Part shown: one piece after another, positions 1 through 8,062 of the stretch | Position numbering within the stretch: the first letter of the stretch is position 1 | Layout of the letters: every line of letters begins with the position of its first letter | From: Liolophura sinensis | Lineage: Eukaryota > Mollusca > Polyplacophora > Chitonida > Chitonidae | Direction: 5' to 3' | NCBI RefSeq assembly: GCF_032854445.1 | Contig: NW_027018535.1 | Span: 1-17,196 of the forward strand | DNA: 17,196 nucleotides | Program-made: the position numbers and the translations under genes | Notes under the pieces: model-generated | Told to the model about the DNA's origin: nothing | Databases searched by the model: none | What the model saw: the letters and a program-made list of their open reading frames with translations, nothing else

Positions 1-374
1 GTACCTTGTGTTTTTTTGTACAAATGGTGTGGTTTTTCTACACGTAGATAAAGACATTGAGATTGTCTTGGACTTAGAAGTAAGACAATTGCTGGGTGAG
101 TTAAATGGGCTTAGCCCAAAGATTTGACGTCTTCTGGGCTACCGAAGGGCACATAACTTATAGTCAAAAGTTGAATATAGTAATGACCAGTCGCGATTGT
201 ACAGAGTACAGTGTAGCCGATTTGAATTAACAAAAAGGACCAGGTAAAAATGCAAAAGTGGAAAAACTGTTCCAGTGCTGCTGGTAAGAGGCTAATCCGA
301 CGTATTTTGTGACGAGAAATCGAATGGTGCAAAGCGCGATGCTCTCCGACCAATACTTTTGGCTGTAGTGACAA
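1..374 (+). repeat. Satellite monomer 0, partial, class L-like
   Basis: This is the last 374 bp of a monomer cut by the window edge. Its tail reads GCAAAGCGCGATGCTCTCC, close to the tail of copy 23 (GCAGAGCGCGATGC) and unlike all others, so it is placed in class L. It has an unusual long T-run before GTACAAATGG near position 11, and GAATTAAC preceded by TTT where other copies have TTTC. Confidence 0.85.
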
Positions 375-922
375 TTGAATGATCATTTATGTCATAATCA
401 CGTGCCCAGCAACGGATCTTACTCCAGGGAAACCAGGGAAATTTGCAATTTTTCAACAGCTGCCGATGCCTGGCTCAATTCCGCATCTTTTGGCACCTTA
501 CTAAAGTGGGTCAGTGTTCAGTTGTACTTTTACACCAGACTGTATCAAATACCTTTTGTTTTTCATGTACAAATGGTGTGGTTTTTCTACACGTAGATAA
601 AGACATTGACATTGTCTTGGACTTAGAAGTAAGACAAATGCTGAGTGAGTTAAATGGGCTTAGCCCAAAGATTTCAGGTCTTCTGGGCTACCGAAGGGCA
701 CATAACTTATAGTCAAAAGTTGAATATAGTAATGACCAGTCGCGATTGTACAGAGTACAGTGTAGCCGATTTCAATTAACAAAAAGACCAGGTAAAAATC
801 CAAAAGTGGAAAAACTGTTCCAGTGCTGCTGGTAAGAGGCTAATCCGACGTATTTTGTGACGAGAAATCGAATGGTGCAAACCGCGTTGCTCTCCGACCA
901 ATACTTTTGGCTGTAGTGACAA
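375..922 (+). repeat. Satellite monomer 1, H/A hybrid
   Basis: The first part is H-like (CCAGGG at about 425, GATGCC at about 465, and CAGTGTTCAG rather than the A-class CTGTGGTCAG). From about 531 it is class A (one T fewer before ACACCAGAC, CAAATACCTTTTG, ATTGACATTG, GCTGAGTGAG). Its tail, AAAAATCCAAAAG, is shared only with copy 25. It sits between an L-like copy and a B copy, as expected for an H+A fusion that lost one monomer. Length is 548 bp. Confidence 0.85.
747..759 (+). other. TGTAC-AGA-GTACA dyad (copy 1)
   Basis: A perfect 5-bp inverted repeat with a 3-base centre, AGA in most copies and ATA in classes B and E and copies 22 and 24. The arms are unchanged while the centre varies, as expected if symmetry or the half-sites matter. 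Two alleles spread by homogenisation would look the same. Confidence 0.45.
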
Positions 923-942
923 TTGAATGATCATTTATGTCA
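917..942 (+). other. Palindromic anchor in each monomer (shown in copy 2)
   Basis: A perfect 10-bp palindrome AATGATCATT (926-935) is enclosed by arms TGACA (917-921) and TGTCA (938-942), giving an interrupted dyad of 26 bp. The core survives in nearly every copy, but class C copies 3 and 27 read ATTAATG after it. It could be a protein-binding dyad or a small cruciform. That is inference from symmetry only. Confidence 0.6.
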
Positions 943-946
943 TAAT

Positions 947-952
947 CACGTG
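947..952 (+). promoter_or_regulatory. CACGTG (E-box/G-box type) site in every monomer
   Basis: CACGTG lies 24 bp after the anchor start and is present in all 31 copies that cover it, including those with changed neighbours (CACGTGCG in class E, CACGTGCA in class A, CACGTGTC in copy 24). This palindrome is the known core of bHLH and plant bZIP binding sites, and of the yeast centromere element CDEI. A binding role here is unproven. Confidence 0.4.
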
Positions 953-1125
953 CCCAGCAACGGCTCTTACTCCAGGGAAACCAGGGAAATTTGCAATTTT
1001 TCAACAGCTGCCGATGCCTGGCTCAATTCCCGCATCTTTTGGCAACTTACTGAAGTGGGTCAGTGTTCAATTGTACTTTTTACAGCAGACTGTATCAAGT
1101 ACCTTGTGTTTTTCATGTACAAATG

Positions 1126-1142
1126 GTGTGGTTTTTCTACAC
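1126..1142 (+). other. U-loop hairpin GTGTGG-TTTTT-CTACAC (copy 2)
   Basis: The six-base arms pair fully only in a plus-strand RNA, because one pair is G-U. The complementary strand would have an A-C mismatch at that point. The overlapping TCTAC-AC-GTAGA dyad at 1136-1147 is a competing fold. The hairpin is kept in most copies and weakened in copies 3, 5, 6, 8 and 27. Confidence 0.45.
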
Positions 1143-1204
1143 GTAGATAATAACATTGAGATTGTCTTCGACTTAGAAGTAAGACAATTGCTGGGTGAGT
1201 TAAA

Positions 1205-1239
1205 TGGGCTTAGCCCAAAGATTTGACGTCTTCTGGGCT
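1205..1239 (+). other. Threefold TGGGCT/AGCCCA/TGGGCT element (copy 2)
   Basis: TGGGCT (1205-1210), AGCCCA (1212-1217) and TGGGCT (1234-1239) occur in a row. The first two form a 13-bp odd palindrome around T1211. The second and third can form a hairpin extended by AAGA/TCTT with one bulged base. The middle arm can pair with only one partner at a time. The pattern is conserved in almost all copies. Copy 17 (GGCTTGGCC) and copy 23 (TCTGGTCTAC) are altered. Confidence 0.5.
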
Positions 1240-1250
1240 ACCTAAGGGCA

Positions 1251-1340
1251 CATAACTTATAGTCAAAAGTTGAATATAGTAATGACCAGTCGCGATGGTA
1301 CATAGTACAGTGTAGCTGATTTCAATTAACAAAAAGACCA
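1251..1340 (+). other. Most conserved block of the monomer, about 90 bp (copy 2)
   Basis: From CATAACTTATAG to AAAAAGACCA nearly all copies agree. The few variants are CGATGGTACATAG and GCTGATT in classes B, TAACGACC in class H, ACATAG in E and some others, and single-copy changes. It contains AACTT/AAGTT arms, a TCGCGA site and the dyad TGTAC-NNN-GTACA. It is less variable than the 375-550 equivalent. Selection on a binding site or recent homogenisation could each explain this. Confidence 0.5.
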
Positions 1341-1364
1341 GGCAAAAATGCAAAAGTGGAAAAA
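1331..1364 (+). other. Spaced A-tracts, possible DNA bend (copy 2)
   Basis: Four A-tracts at 1331-1335, 1344-1348, 1352-1355 and 1360-1364 lie on average about 10 bp apart, though individual spacings are 13, 7.5 and 8.5 bp centre to centre. A-tracts near helical phase cause intrinsic curvature, a common satellite property. Phasing here is only approximate. Confidence 0.4.
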
Positions 1365-1472
1365 CTGTTCCAGTGCTGCTGGTAAGAGGCTAATCCGACG
1401 TATTTTGTGACAAGAAATCGAATGGTGCAAACCGCGTTGCTCTCCGACCAATACTTTTGGCTGTAGCGACAA

Positions 1473-2021
1473 TTCAATGATCATTAATGTCATATTCACG
1501 TGCCCAGCAACGGCTCTTACTCCATGGAAACCAAGGATATTTGCAATTTTTTAACAGCTGCCGATGCCTGGCCCAATTCCGCATCTTTTGGCACCTTATA
1601 AATGTGGTTCAGTGTTTAGTTGTACTTTTTACAGCAGACTGTATCAAGTACTTTGTGTTTTTCATGTACAAATATTCTGGTTTTTCTACACGTAGATAAA
1701 GACATTGAGATTGTCTTGGACTTAGAAGAAAGGCAATTGCTAGGTGAGTTAAATGGGCTTAGCCCAAAGATTTGACGTCTTCTGGGCTACCAAAGGGCCC
1801 ATAACTTATAGTCAAAAGTTGAATATAGTAATGACCAGTCGCGATTGTACAGAGTACAGTGTAGCCGATTTCAATTAACAAAAAGAACAGGTAAAAATGC
1901 AAAAGTGGAAAAACTGTTCCAGTGCTGCTGGTAAGAGGCTAATCCGACGTATTTTGTGACGAGAAATCGAATGGTGCAAACCGCGTTTCTCTCCGACCAA
2001 TACTTTTGGCTGTAGTGACAA
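1473..2021 (+). repeat. Satellite monomer 3, class C
   Basis: One of the most diverged classes. It carries the TTC anchor, ATTAATGTCATATTC, CCAAGGATATT, GGCCCAATT, TTATAAATGTGGTT, TGTTTAGTTG, TACTTTGTG, GAAGAAAGGC and CCAAAGGGCCC. Copy 27 matches it closely. The TATAAATG change puts a TAA into the open frame seen in other copies. Its own variant AATATTCTGG disrupts the U-loop hairpin. Confidence 0.88.
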
Positions 2022-2569
2022 TTGAATGATCATTTATGTCATAATCACGTGCCAGCAACGGCTCTTACTCCATGGAAACCAGGGAAATTTGCAATTTTTT
2101 AACAGCTGCCGATGCCTGGCTCAATTCCGCATCTTTTGGCACCTTACTGAAGTGGGTCAGTGTTCAGTTGTACTTTTTACAGCAGACTGTATCAAGTACC
2201 TTGTGTTTTTCACGTACAAATGGTGTGGTTTTTCTACACGTAGATAAAGACATTGAGATTGTCTTGCACTTAGAAGTAAGGCAATTGCTGGGTGAGTTAA
2301 ATGGGCTTAGCCCAAAGATTTCAGGTCTTCTGGGCTACCGAAGGGCACATAACTTATAGTCAAAAGTTGAATATAGTAATGACCAGTCGCGATTGTACAG
2401 AGTACAGTGTAGTCGATTTCAATTAACAAAAAGACCAGGCAAAAATGCAAAAGTGGAAAAACTGTTCCAGTGCTGCTGGTAAGAGGCTAATCCGACGTAT
2501 TTTGTGACGAGAAATCGAATGGTGCAATCCGCGTTGCTCTCCAACCAATACTTTTGGCTGTAGCGACAA
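2022..2569 (+). repeat. Satellite monomer 4, class D
   Basis: Shares with copies 7 and 28 the run TTTTTTAACAGC, CTTGCAC, CAGGTC, and the tail CAATCCGCG with CTCCAACC that always precedes class E. A one-base deletion (GTGCCAGC at about 2049) makes it 548 bp and shifts the upstream open frame. Confidence 0.88.
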
Positions 2570-3118
2570 TTCAATGATCATTTATGTCATAATCACGTGC
2601 GTAACAACGGCTCTTACTCCATGGAAACCAGGGAAATTTGCAATTTTTCAACAGCTGCCGATACCTGGCTCAATTCCGCATCTTTTGGCACCTTACTGAA
2701 GTGGGTCTGTGTTCAGTTGTACTTTTTACAGCAGACTGTATCAAGTACCTTGTGTTTTTCATGTACAAATGGTGTGGTTTTTCTAGACGTAGATAAAGAC
2801 ATTGAGATTGTCTTCGACTTAGAAGTAAGGCAATTGCTAGGTGAGTTAAATGGGCTTAGCCCAAAGATTTGACGCCTTCTGGGCTACCGAAGGGCACATA
2901 ACTTATAGTCAAAAGTTGAATATAGTAATGACCAGTCGCGATTGTACATAGTACAGTGTAGCCGATTTCAATTAACAAACAGACCAGACAAAAATGCAAA
3001 AGTGGAAAAACTGTTCCAGTGCTGCTGGTAAGAGGCTAATCCGACGTATTTTGTGAGGAGAAATCGAATGGTGCAAACTGCGTTGCTCTCCGACCAATAC
3101 TTTTGGCTGTAGTGACAA
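2570..3118 (+). repeat. Satellite monomer 5, class E
   Basis: Shares with copies 8, 18 and 29 the TTC anchor, CGTGCGTAACAACGG, GATACCTGG, CTTCGAC, GACGCC, GTACATAGTAC and AAACAGACCAGAC. With copy 8 alone it shares CTAGACG where the other copies read CTACACG. The tail CAAACTGCG normally precedes class F, but here an F/C hybrid follows. Confidence 0.88.
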
Positions 3119-3667
3119 TTGAATGATCATTTATGTCATAATCACGTGCCCAGCAACGGCTCTTACTCCATGGAAACCAAGGATATTTGCAATTTTTTAA
3201 CAGCTGCCGATGCCTGGCCCAATTCCGCATCTTTTGGCACCTTGTAAATGTGGTTCAGTGTTTAGTTGTACTTTTTACAGCAGACTGTATCAAGTACTTT
3301 GTGTTTTTCATGTACAAATGGTCTGGTTTTTCTACACGTAGATAAAGACATTGAGATTGTCTTGGACTTAGAAGAAAGGCAATTGCTAGGTGAGTTAAAT
3401 GGGCTTAGCCCAAAGATTTCAGGTCTTCTGGGCTACCAAAGGGCACATAACTTATAGTCAAAAGTTGAATATAGTAATGACCAGTCCCGATTGTACAGAG
3501 TACAGTGTAGCCGATTTCAATTAACAAAAAGACCAGGCAAAAATGCAAAAGTGGAAAAACTGTTCCAGTGCTGCTGGTAAGAGGCTAATCCGACGTATTT
3601 TGTGACGAGAAATCGAATGGTGCAAACCGCGTTTCTCTCCGACCAATACTTTTGGCTGTAGTGACAA
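3119..3667 (+). repeat. Satellite monomer 6, F/C hybrid
   Basis: The anchor and the next 20 or so bases are F-like (TTG anchor, ATTTATGTCATAATC). From 3180 the copy is class C (CCAAGGATATT, GGCCCAATT, GTAAATGTGGTT, TGTTTAGTTG, GAAGAAAGGC, CCAAAGGG). It follows E, where F is expected, and continues into D. This marks the join of a C-D-E duplication. It alone reads CAGTCCCGATT, which loses the TCGCGA site. Confidence 0.85.
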
Positions 3668-4216
3668 TTGAATGATCATTTATGTCATAATCACGTGCCC
3701 AGCAACGGCTCTTACTCCATGGAAACCAGGGAAATTTGCAATTTTTTAACAGCTGCCGATGCCTGGCTCAATTCGGCATCTTTTGGCACCTTACTGAAGT
3801 GGGTCAGTGTTCAGTTGTACTTTTTACAGCAGACTGTATCAAGTACCTTGTGTTTTTCACGTACAAATGGTGTGGTTTTTCTACACGTAGATAAAGACAT
3901 TGAGATTGTCTTGCACTTAGAAGTAAGGCAATTGCTGGGTGAGTTAAATGGGCTTAGCCCAAAGATTTCAGGTCTTCTGGGCTACCGAAGGGCACATAAC
4001 TTATAGTCAAAAGTTGAATATAGTAATGACCAGTCGCGATTGTACAGAGTACAGTGTAGCCGATTTCAATTAACAAAAAGACCAGGCAAAAATGCAAAAG
4101 TGGAAAAACTGTTCCAGTGCTGCTGGTAAGAGGCTAATCCGACGTATTTTGTGACGAGAAATCGAATGGTGCAATCCGCGTTGCTCTCCAACCAATACTT
4201 TTGGCTGTAGCGACAA
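3668..4216 (+). repeat. Satellite monomer 7, class D
   Basis: Near-identical to copy 4 but without its one-base deletion, and with TTCGGCATC, which copy 28 also has. It keeps TTTTTTAACAGC, CACGTACAAATG, CTTGCAC, CAGGTC and the D tail CAATCCGCG/CTCCAACC. Confidence 0.88.
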
Positions 4217-4765
4217 TTCAATGATCATTTATGTCATAATCACGTGCGTAACAACGGCTCTTACTCCATGGAAACCAGGGAAATTTGCAATTTTTCAACA
4301 GCTGCCGATACCTGGCTCAATTCCGCATCTTTTGGCACCTTACTGAAGTGGGTCAGTGTTCAGTTGTACTTTTTACAGCAGACTGTATCAAGTACCTTGT
4401 GTTTTTCATGTACAAATGGTGTGGTTTTTCTAGACGTAGATAATGTCATTGAGATTGTCTTCGACTTAGAAGTAAGGCAATTGCTGGGTGAGTTAAATGG
4501 GCTTAGCCCAAAGATTTGACGCCTTCTGGGCTACCGAAGGGCACATAACTTATAGTCAAAAGTTGAATATAGTAATGACCAGTCGCGATTGTACATAGTA
4601 CAGTGTAGCCGATTTCAATTAACAAACAGACCAAACAAAAATGCAAAAGTGGAAAAACTGTTCCAGTGCTGCTGGTAAGAGGCTAATCCGACGTATTTTG
4701 TGAGGAGAAATCGAATGGTGCAAACTGCGTTGCTCTCCGACCAATACTTTTGGCTGTAGTGACAA
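4217..4765 (+). repeat. Satellite monomer 8, class E
   Basis: Matches copy 5 in CGTAACAACGG, GATACCTGG, the CTAGACG change, CTTCGAC, GACGCC and the ACATAG loop. Private differences are GATAATGTCATTG at about 4439 and ACCAAACAAAAATG at about 4631. It leads into class F. Confidence 0.88.
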
Positions 4766-5314
4766 TTGAATGATCATTTATGTCATAATCACGTGCCCAG
4801 CAACGGCTCTTACTCCATGGAAACCAGGGAAATTTGCAATTTTTCAACAGCTGCCGATGCCTGGCTCAATTTGGCATCTTTTGGCACCTTACTGACGTGG
4901 GTCAGTGTTCAGTTGTTCTTTTTACAGCAGACTGTATCAAGTACCTTGTGTTTTTCACGTACAAATGGTGTGGTTTTTCTACACGTACATAAAGACATTG
5001 AGATTGTCTTGCACTTAGAAGTAAGGCAATTGCTGGGTGAGTTAAATGGGCTTAGCCCAAAGATTTCAGGTCTTCTGGGCTACCGAAGGGCCCATAACTT
5101 ATAGTCAAAAGTTGAATATAGTAATGACCAGTCGCGATTGTACAGAGTACAGTGTAGCCGATTTCAATTAACAAAAAGACCAGGTAAAAATGCAAAAGTG
5201 GAAAAACTGTTCCAGTGCTGCTGGTAAGAGGCTAATCCGACGTATTTTGCGACGAGAAATCGAATGGTGCAAACCGCGTTGCTCTCCGACCAATACTTTT
5301 GGCTGTAGTGACAA
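4766..5314 (+). repeat. Satellite monomer 9, class F
   Basis: Shares with copies 19 and 30 AATTTGGCATC, TTACTGACGTGGG, CACGTAC, CTTGCAC, CAGGTC and GGGCCCATAAC. Private changes are GTTGTTCTTTTT and CACGTACATAAAG. Its tail has TTTTGCGACGAG, which is also found before copies 12 and 14. Confidence 0.87.
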
Positions 5315-5864
5315 TTGAATGATCATTTATGTCATAATCACGTGCCCAGCAACTGCTCTTACTCCATGGAAACCAGGGAAATTTGCAATTTTTTCAACTG
5401 CTGCCGATGCCTGGCTCAATTCCGCAACTTTTGGCAGCTTACTGAAATGGGTCAGTGTTCATTTGTACTTTTTACAGCAGACTGTATCAAGTACCTTGTG
5501 TTTTTCATGTACAAATGGTGTGGTTTTTCTACACGTAGATAAAGACATTCAGATTTTCTTGCACTTAGAAGTAAGGCAATTGCTGGGTGAGTTAAATGGG
5601 CTTAGCCCAAAGATTTCAGGTCTTCTGGGCTACCGAAGGGCACATAACTTATAGTCAAAAGTTGAATATAGTAATGACCAGTCGCGATTGTACAGAGTAC
5701 AGTGTAGCCGATTTCAATTAACAAAAAGACCAGGTAGAAATGCAAAAGTGGAAAAACTGTTCCAGTGCTGCTGGTAAGAGGCTAATCCGACGTATTTTGT
5801 GACGAGAAATCGAATGGTGCAAACCGCGTTGCTCTCCGACCAATAGTTTTGGCTGTAGTGACAA
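5315..5864 (+). repeat. Satellite monomer 10, class G
   Basis: Class G (copies 10, 12, 14) has AACTGCTCTTAC, a longer T-run ending TTTTTTCAACTGC, TTCCGCAAC, GGCAGCTTACTGAAATGGG, TTCATTTGTAC and ATTCAGATTTTC. The extra T gives 550 bp. The tail (GTAGAAATG, then AATAGTTTT) leads into class H and is the same as the tail of copy 15. Confidence 0.88.
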
Positions 5865-6413
5865 TTGAATGATCATTTATGTCATAATCACGTGCCCAGC
5901 AACGGCTCTTACTCCAGGGAAACCAGGGAAATTTGCAATTTTTCAACAGCTGCCGATGCCTGGCTCAATTCCGCATCTTTTGGCACCTTATTGAAGTGGG
6001 TCAGTGTTCAGTTGTACTTTTTACAGCAGACTGTATCAAGTACCTTGTGTTTTTCACGTACAAATGGTGTGGTTTTTCTACACGTAGATAATAACATTGA
6101 GATTGTCTTGGACTTAGAAGTAAGGCAATTGCTGGGTGAGTTAAATGGGCTTAGCCCAAAGATTTGACGTCTTCTGGGCTACCGAAGGGCACATAACTTA
6201 TAGTCAAAAGTTGAATATAGTAACGACCAGTCGCGATTGTACAGAGTACAGTGTAGCCGATTTCAATTAACAAAAAGACCAGGTAGAAATGCAAAAGTGG
6301 AAAAACTGTTCCAGTGCTGCTGGTAAGAGGCTAATCCGACGTATTTTGCGACGAGAAATCGAATGGTGCAAACCGCGTTGCTCTCCGACCAATACTTTTG
6401 GCTGTAGTGACAA
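5865..6413 (+). repeat. Satellite monomer 11, class H
   Basis: Class H has CCAGGG, TTATTGAAGTGGG, CACGTAC, GATAATAAC, CTTGGAC, GACGTC and TAACGACC. By eye the body matches copy 16 without difference. The two diverge at the start of the A-tract block (GGTAGAAATG here, GGCAAAAATG in copy 16). Confidence 0.88.
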
Positions 6414-6963
6414 TTGAATGATCATTTATGTCATAATCACGTGCCCAGCAACTGCTCTTACTCCATGGAAACCAGGGAAATTTGCAATTTTTTCAACTGC
6501 TGCCGATGCCTGGCTCAATTCCGCAACTTTTGGCAGCTTACTGAAATGGGTCAGTGTTCATTTGTACTTTTTACAGCAGACTGTATCAAGTACCTTGTGT
6601 TTTTCATGTACAAATGGTGTGGTTTTTCTACACGTAGATAAAGACATTCAGATTTTCTTGCACTTAGAAGTAAGGCAATTGCTGGGTGAGTTAAATGGGC
6701 TTAGCCCAAAGATTTCAGGTCTTCTGGGCTACCGAAGGGCACATAACTTATAGTCAAAAGTTGAATATAGTAATGACCAGTCGCGATTGTACAGAGTACA
6801 GTGTAGCCGATTTCAATTAACAAAAAGACCAGGCAAAAATTCAAAAGTGCAAAAACTGTTCCAGTGTTGCTGGTCAGAGGCTAATCCGACGTATTTTGTG
6901 AGGAGAAATCGAATGGTGCAATCCGCGTTGCTCTCCGACCAATACTTTTGGCTGTAGTGACAA
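6414..6963 (+). repeat. Satellite monomer 12, class G
   Basis: The full length reads the same as copy 14, and the first 400 or so bases read the same as copy 10. The tail has the distinctive AAAAATTCAAAAGTGC and GTGTTGCTGGTCAG, found only before class I copies (13, 15, 20). Confidence 0.88.
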
Positions 6964-7512
6964 TTGAATGATCATTTATGTCATAATCACGTGCCCAGCA
7001 ACTGCTCTTACTCCATGGAAACCAGGGAAATTTGCAATTTTTCAACAGCTGCCGATACCTGGCTCAATTCGGCATCTTTTGGCACCTTACTGAAGTGGGT
7101 CAGTGTTCAGTTGTACTTTTTACAGCAGACTGTATCAAGTACCTTGTGTTTTTTATGTACAAATGGTGTGGTTTTTCTACACGTAGATAAAGACATTGAG
7201 ATTGTCTTCGACTTAGAAGTAAGACAATTGCTGGGTGAGTTAAATGGGCTTAGCCCAAAGATTTGACGTCTTCTGGGCTACCGAAGGGCACATAACTTAT
7301 AGTCAAAAGTTGAATATAGTAATGACCAGTCGCGATTGTACAGAGTACAGTGTAGCCGATTTCAATTAACAAAAAGACCAGGTAAAAATGCAAAAGTGGA
7401 AAAACTGTTCCAGTGCTGCTGGTAAGAGGCTAATCCGACGTATTTTGCGACGAGAAATCGAATGGTGCAAACCGCGTTGCTCTCCGACCAATACTTTTGG
7501 CTGTAGTGACAA
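6964..7512 (+). repeat. Satellite monomer 13, class I
   Basis: Class I has AACTGCTCTTAC together with TTTTTCAACAGC, GATACCTGG, TTCGGCATC, TTTTTTATGTAC, CTTCGAC, AAGACAATTG and GACGTC. It equals copy 15 up to 7384. The tail then differs (GTAAAAATG and TTGCGACGAG here, GTAGAAATG and TGTGACGAG in copy 15). Confidence 0.88.
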
Positions 7513-8062
7513 TTGAATGATCATTTATGTCATAATCACGTGCCCAGCAACTGCTCTTACTCCATGGAAACCAGGGAAATTTGCAATTTTTTCAACTGCT
7601 GCCGATGCCTGGCTCAATTCCGCAACTTTTGGCAGCTTACTGAAATGGGTCAGTGTTCATTTGTACTTTTTACAGCAGACTGTATCAAGTACCTTGTGTT
7701 TTTCATGTACAAATGGTGTGGTTTTTCTACACGTAGATAAAGACATTCAGATTTTCTTGCACTTAGAAGTAAGGCAATTGCTGGGTGAGTTAAATGGGCT
7801 TAGCCCAAAGATTTCAGGTCTTCTGGGCTACCGAAGGGCACATAACTTATAGTCAAAAGTTGAATATAGTAATGACCAGTCGCGATTGTACAGAGTACAG
7901 TGTAGCCGATTTCAATTAACAAAAAGACCAGGCAAAAATTCAAAAGTGCAAAAACTGTTCCAGTGTTGCTGGTCAGAGGCTAATCCGACGTATTTTGTGA
8001 GGAGAAATCGAATGGTGCAATCCGCGTTGCTCTCCGACCAATACTTTTGGCTGTAGTGACAA
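7513..8062 (+). repeat. Satellite monomer 14, class G
   Basis: No difference from copy 12 was seen on reading. It forms the second half-unit of the repeated G-I dimer. It carries the extra T that frameshifts the open frame. Confidence 0.88.

Larger units (their letters stand above)
923..1472 (+). repeat. Satellite monomer 2, class B
   Basis: Shares with copy 26 the variants CCAGGG, GGCAACTTACTG, GATAATAAC, CTTCGAC, TACCTAAG, CGATGGTACATAG, GTAGCTGATT and GACAAGAAATC. It has an extra C (TTCCCGC at about 1027), which explains its 550 bp length. It is used below as the reference copy for internal element coordinates. Confidence 0.88.
1473..4765 (+). repeat. C-D-E trimer present twice in succession
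   Basis: Monomers 3-4-5 and 6-7-8 have the same class order at an offset of 1646-1647 bp. Copy 6 begins as class F and becomes class C after about 3141-3180, so it is the join. The second trimer continues into class F, as do E copies 18 and 29. This is the expected product of unequal crossing-over three monomers out of register. Confidence 0.85.

Noticed and set aside
950-1030. Possible RNA polymerase III A and B boxes (GTGCCCAGCAACGG and GGCTCAATTCC)
   Set aside because: The B-like box has a mismatch at a key position, the A-like box has several, and neither is kept across classes (GGCCCAATT, CTCAATTTGG, CGTAACAACGG). No tRNA-like fold is seen.
1953-1975. Hammerhead-ribozyme-like core TGTGACGAGAAATCGAA, considered because some animal satellites of similar length encode such ribozymes
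   Set aside because: The required CUGANGA is GUGACGA, the GAA is followed by T rather than A, stem II would be one pair, and copies vary in the core (GAGGAG, GACAAG, GCGACG). I saw no match on the minus strand.
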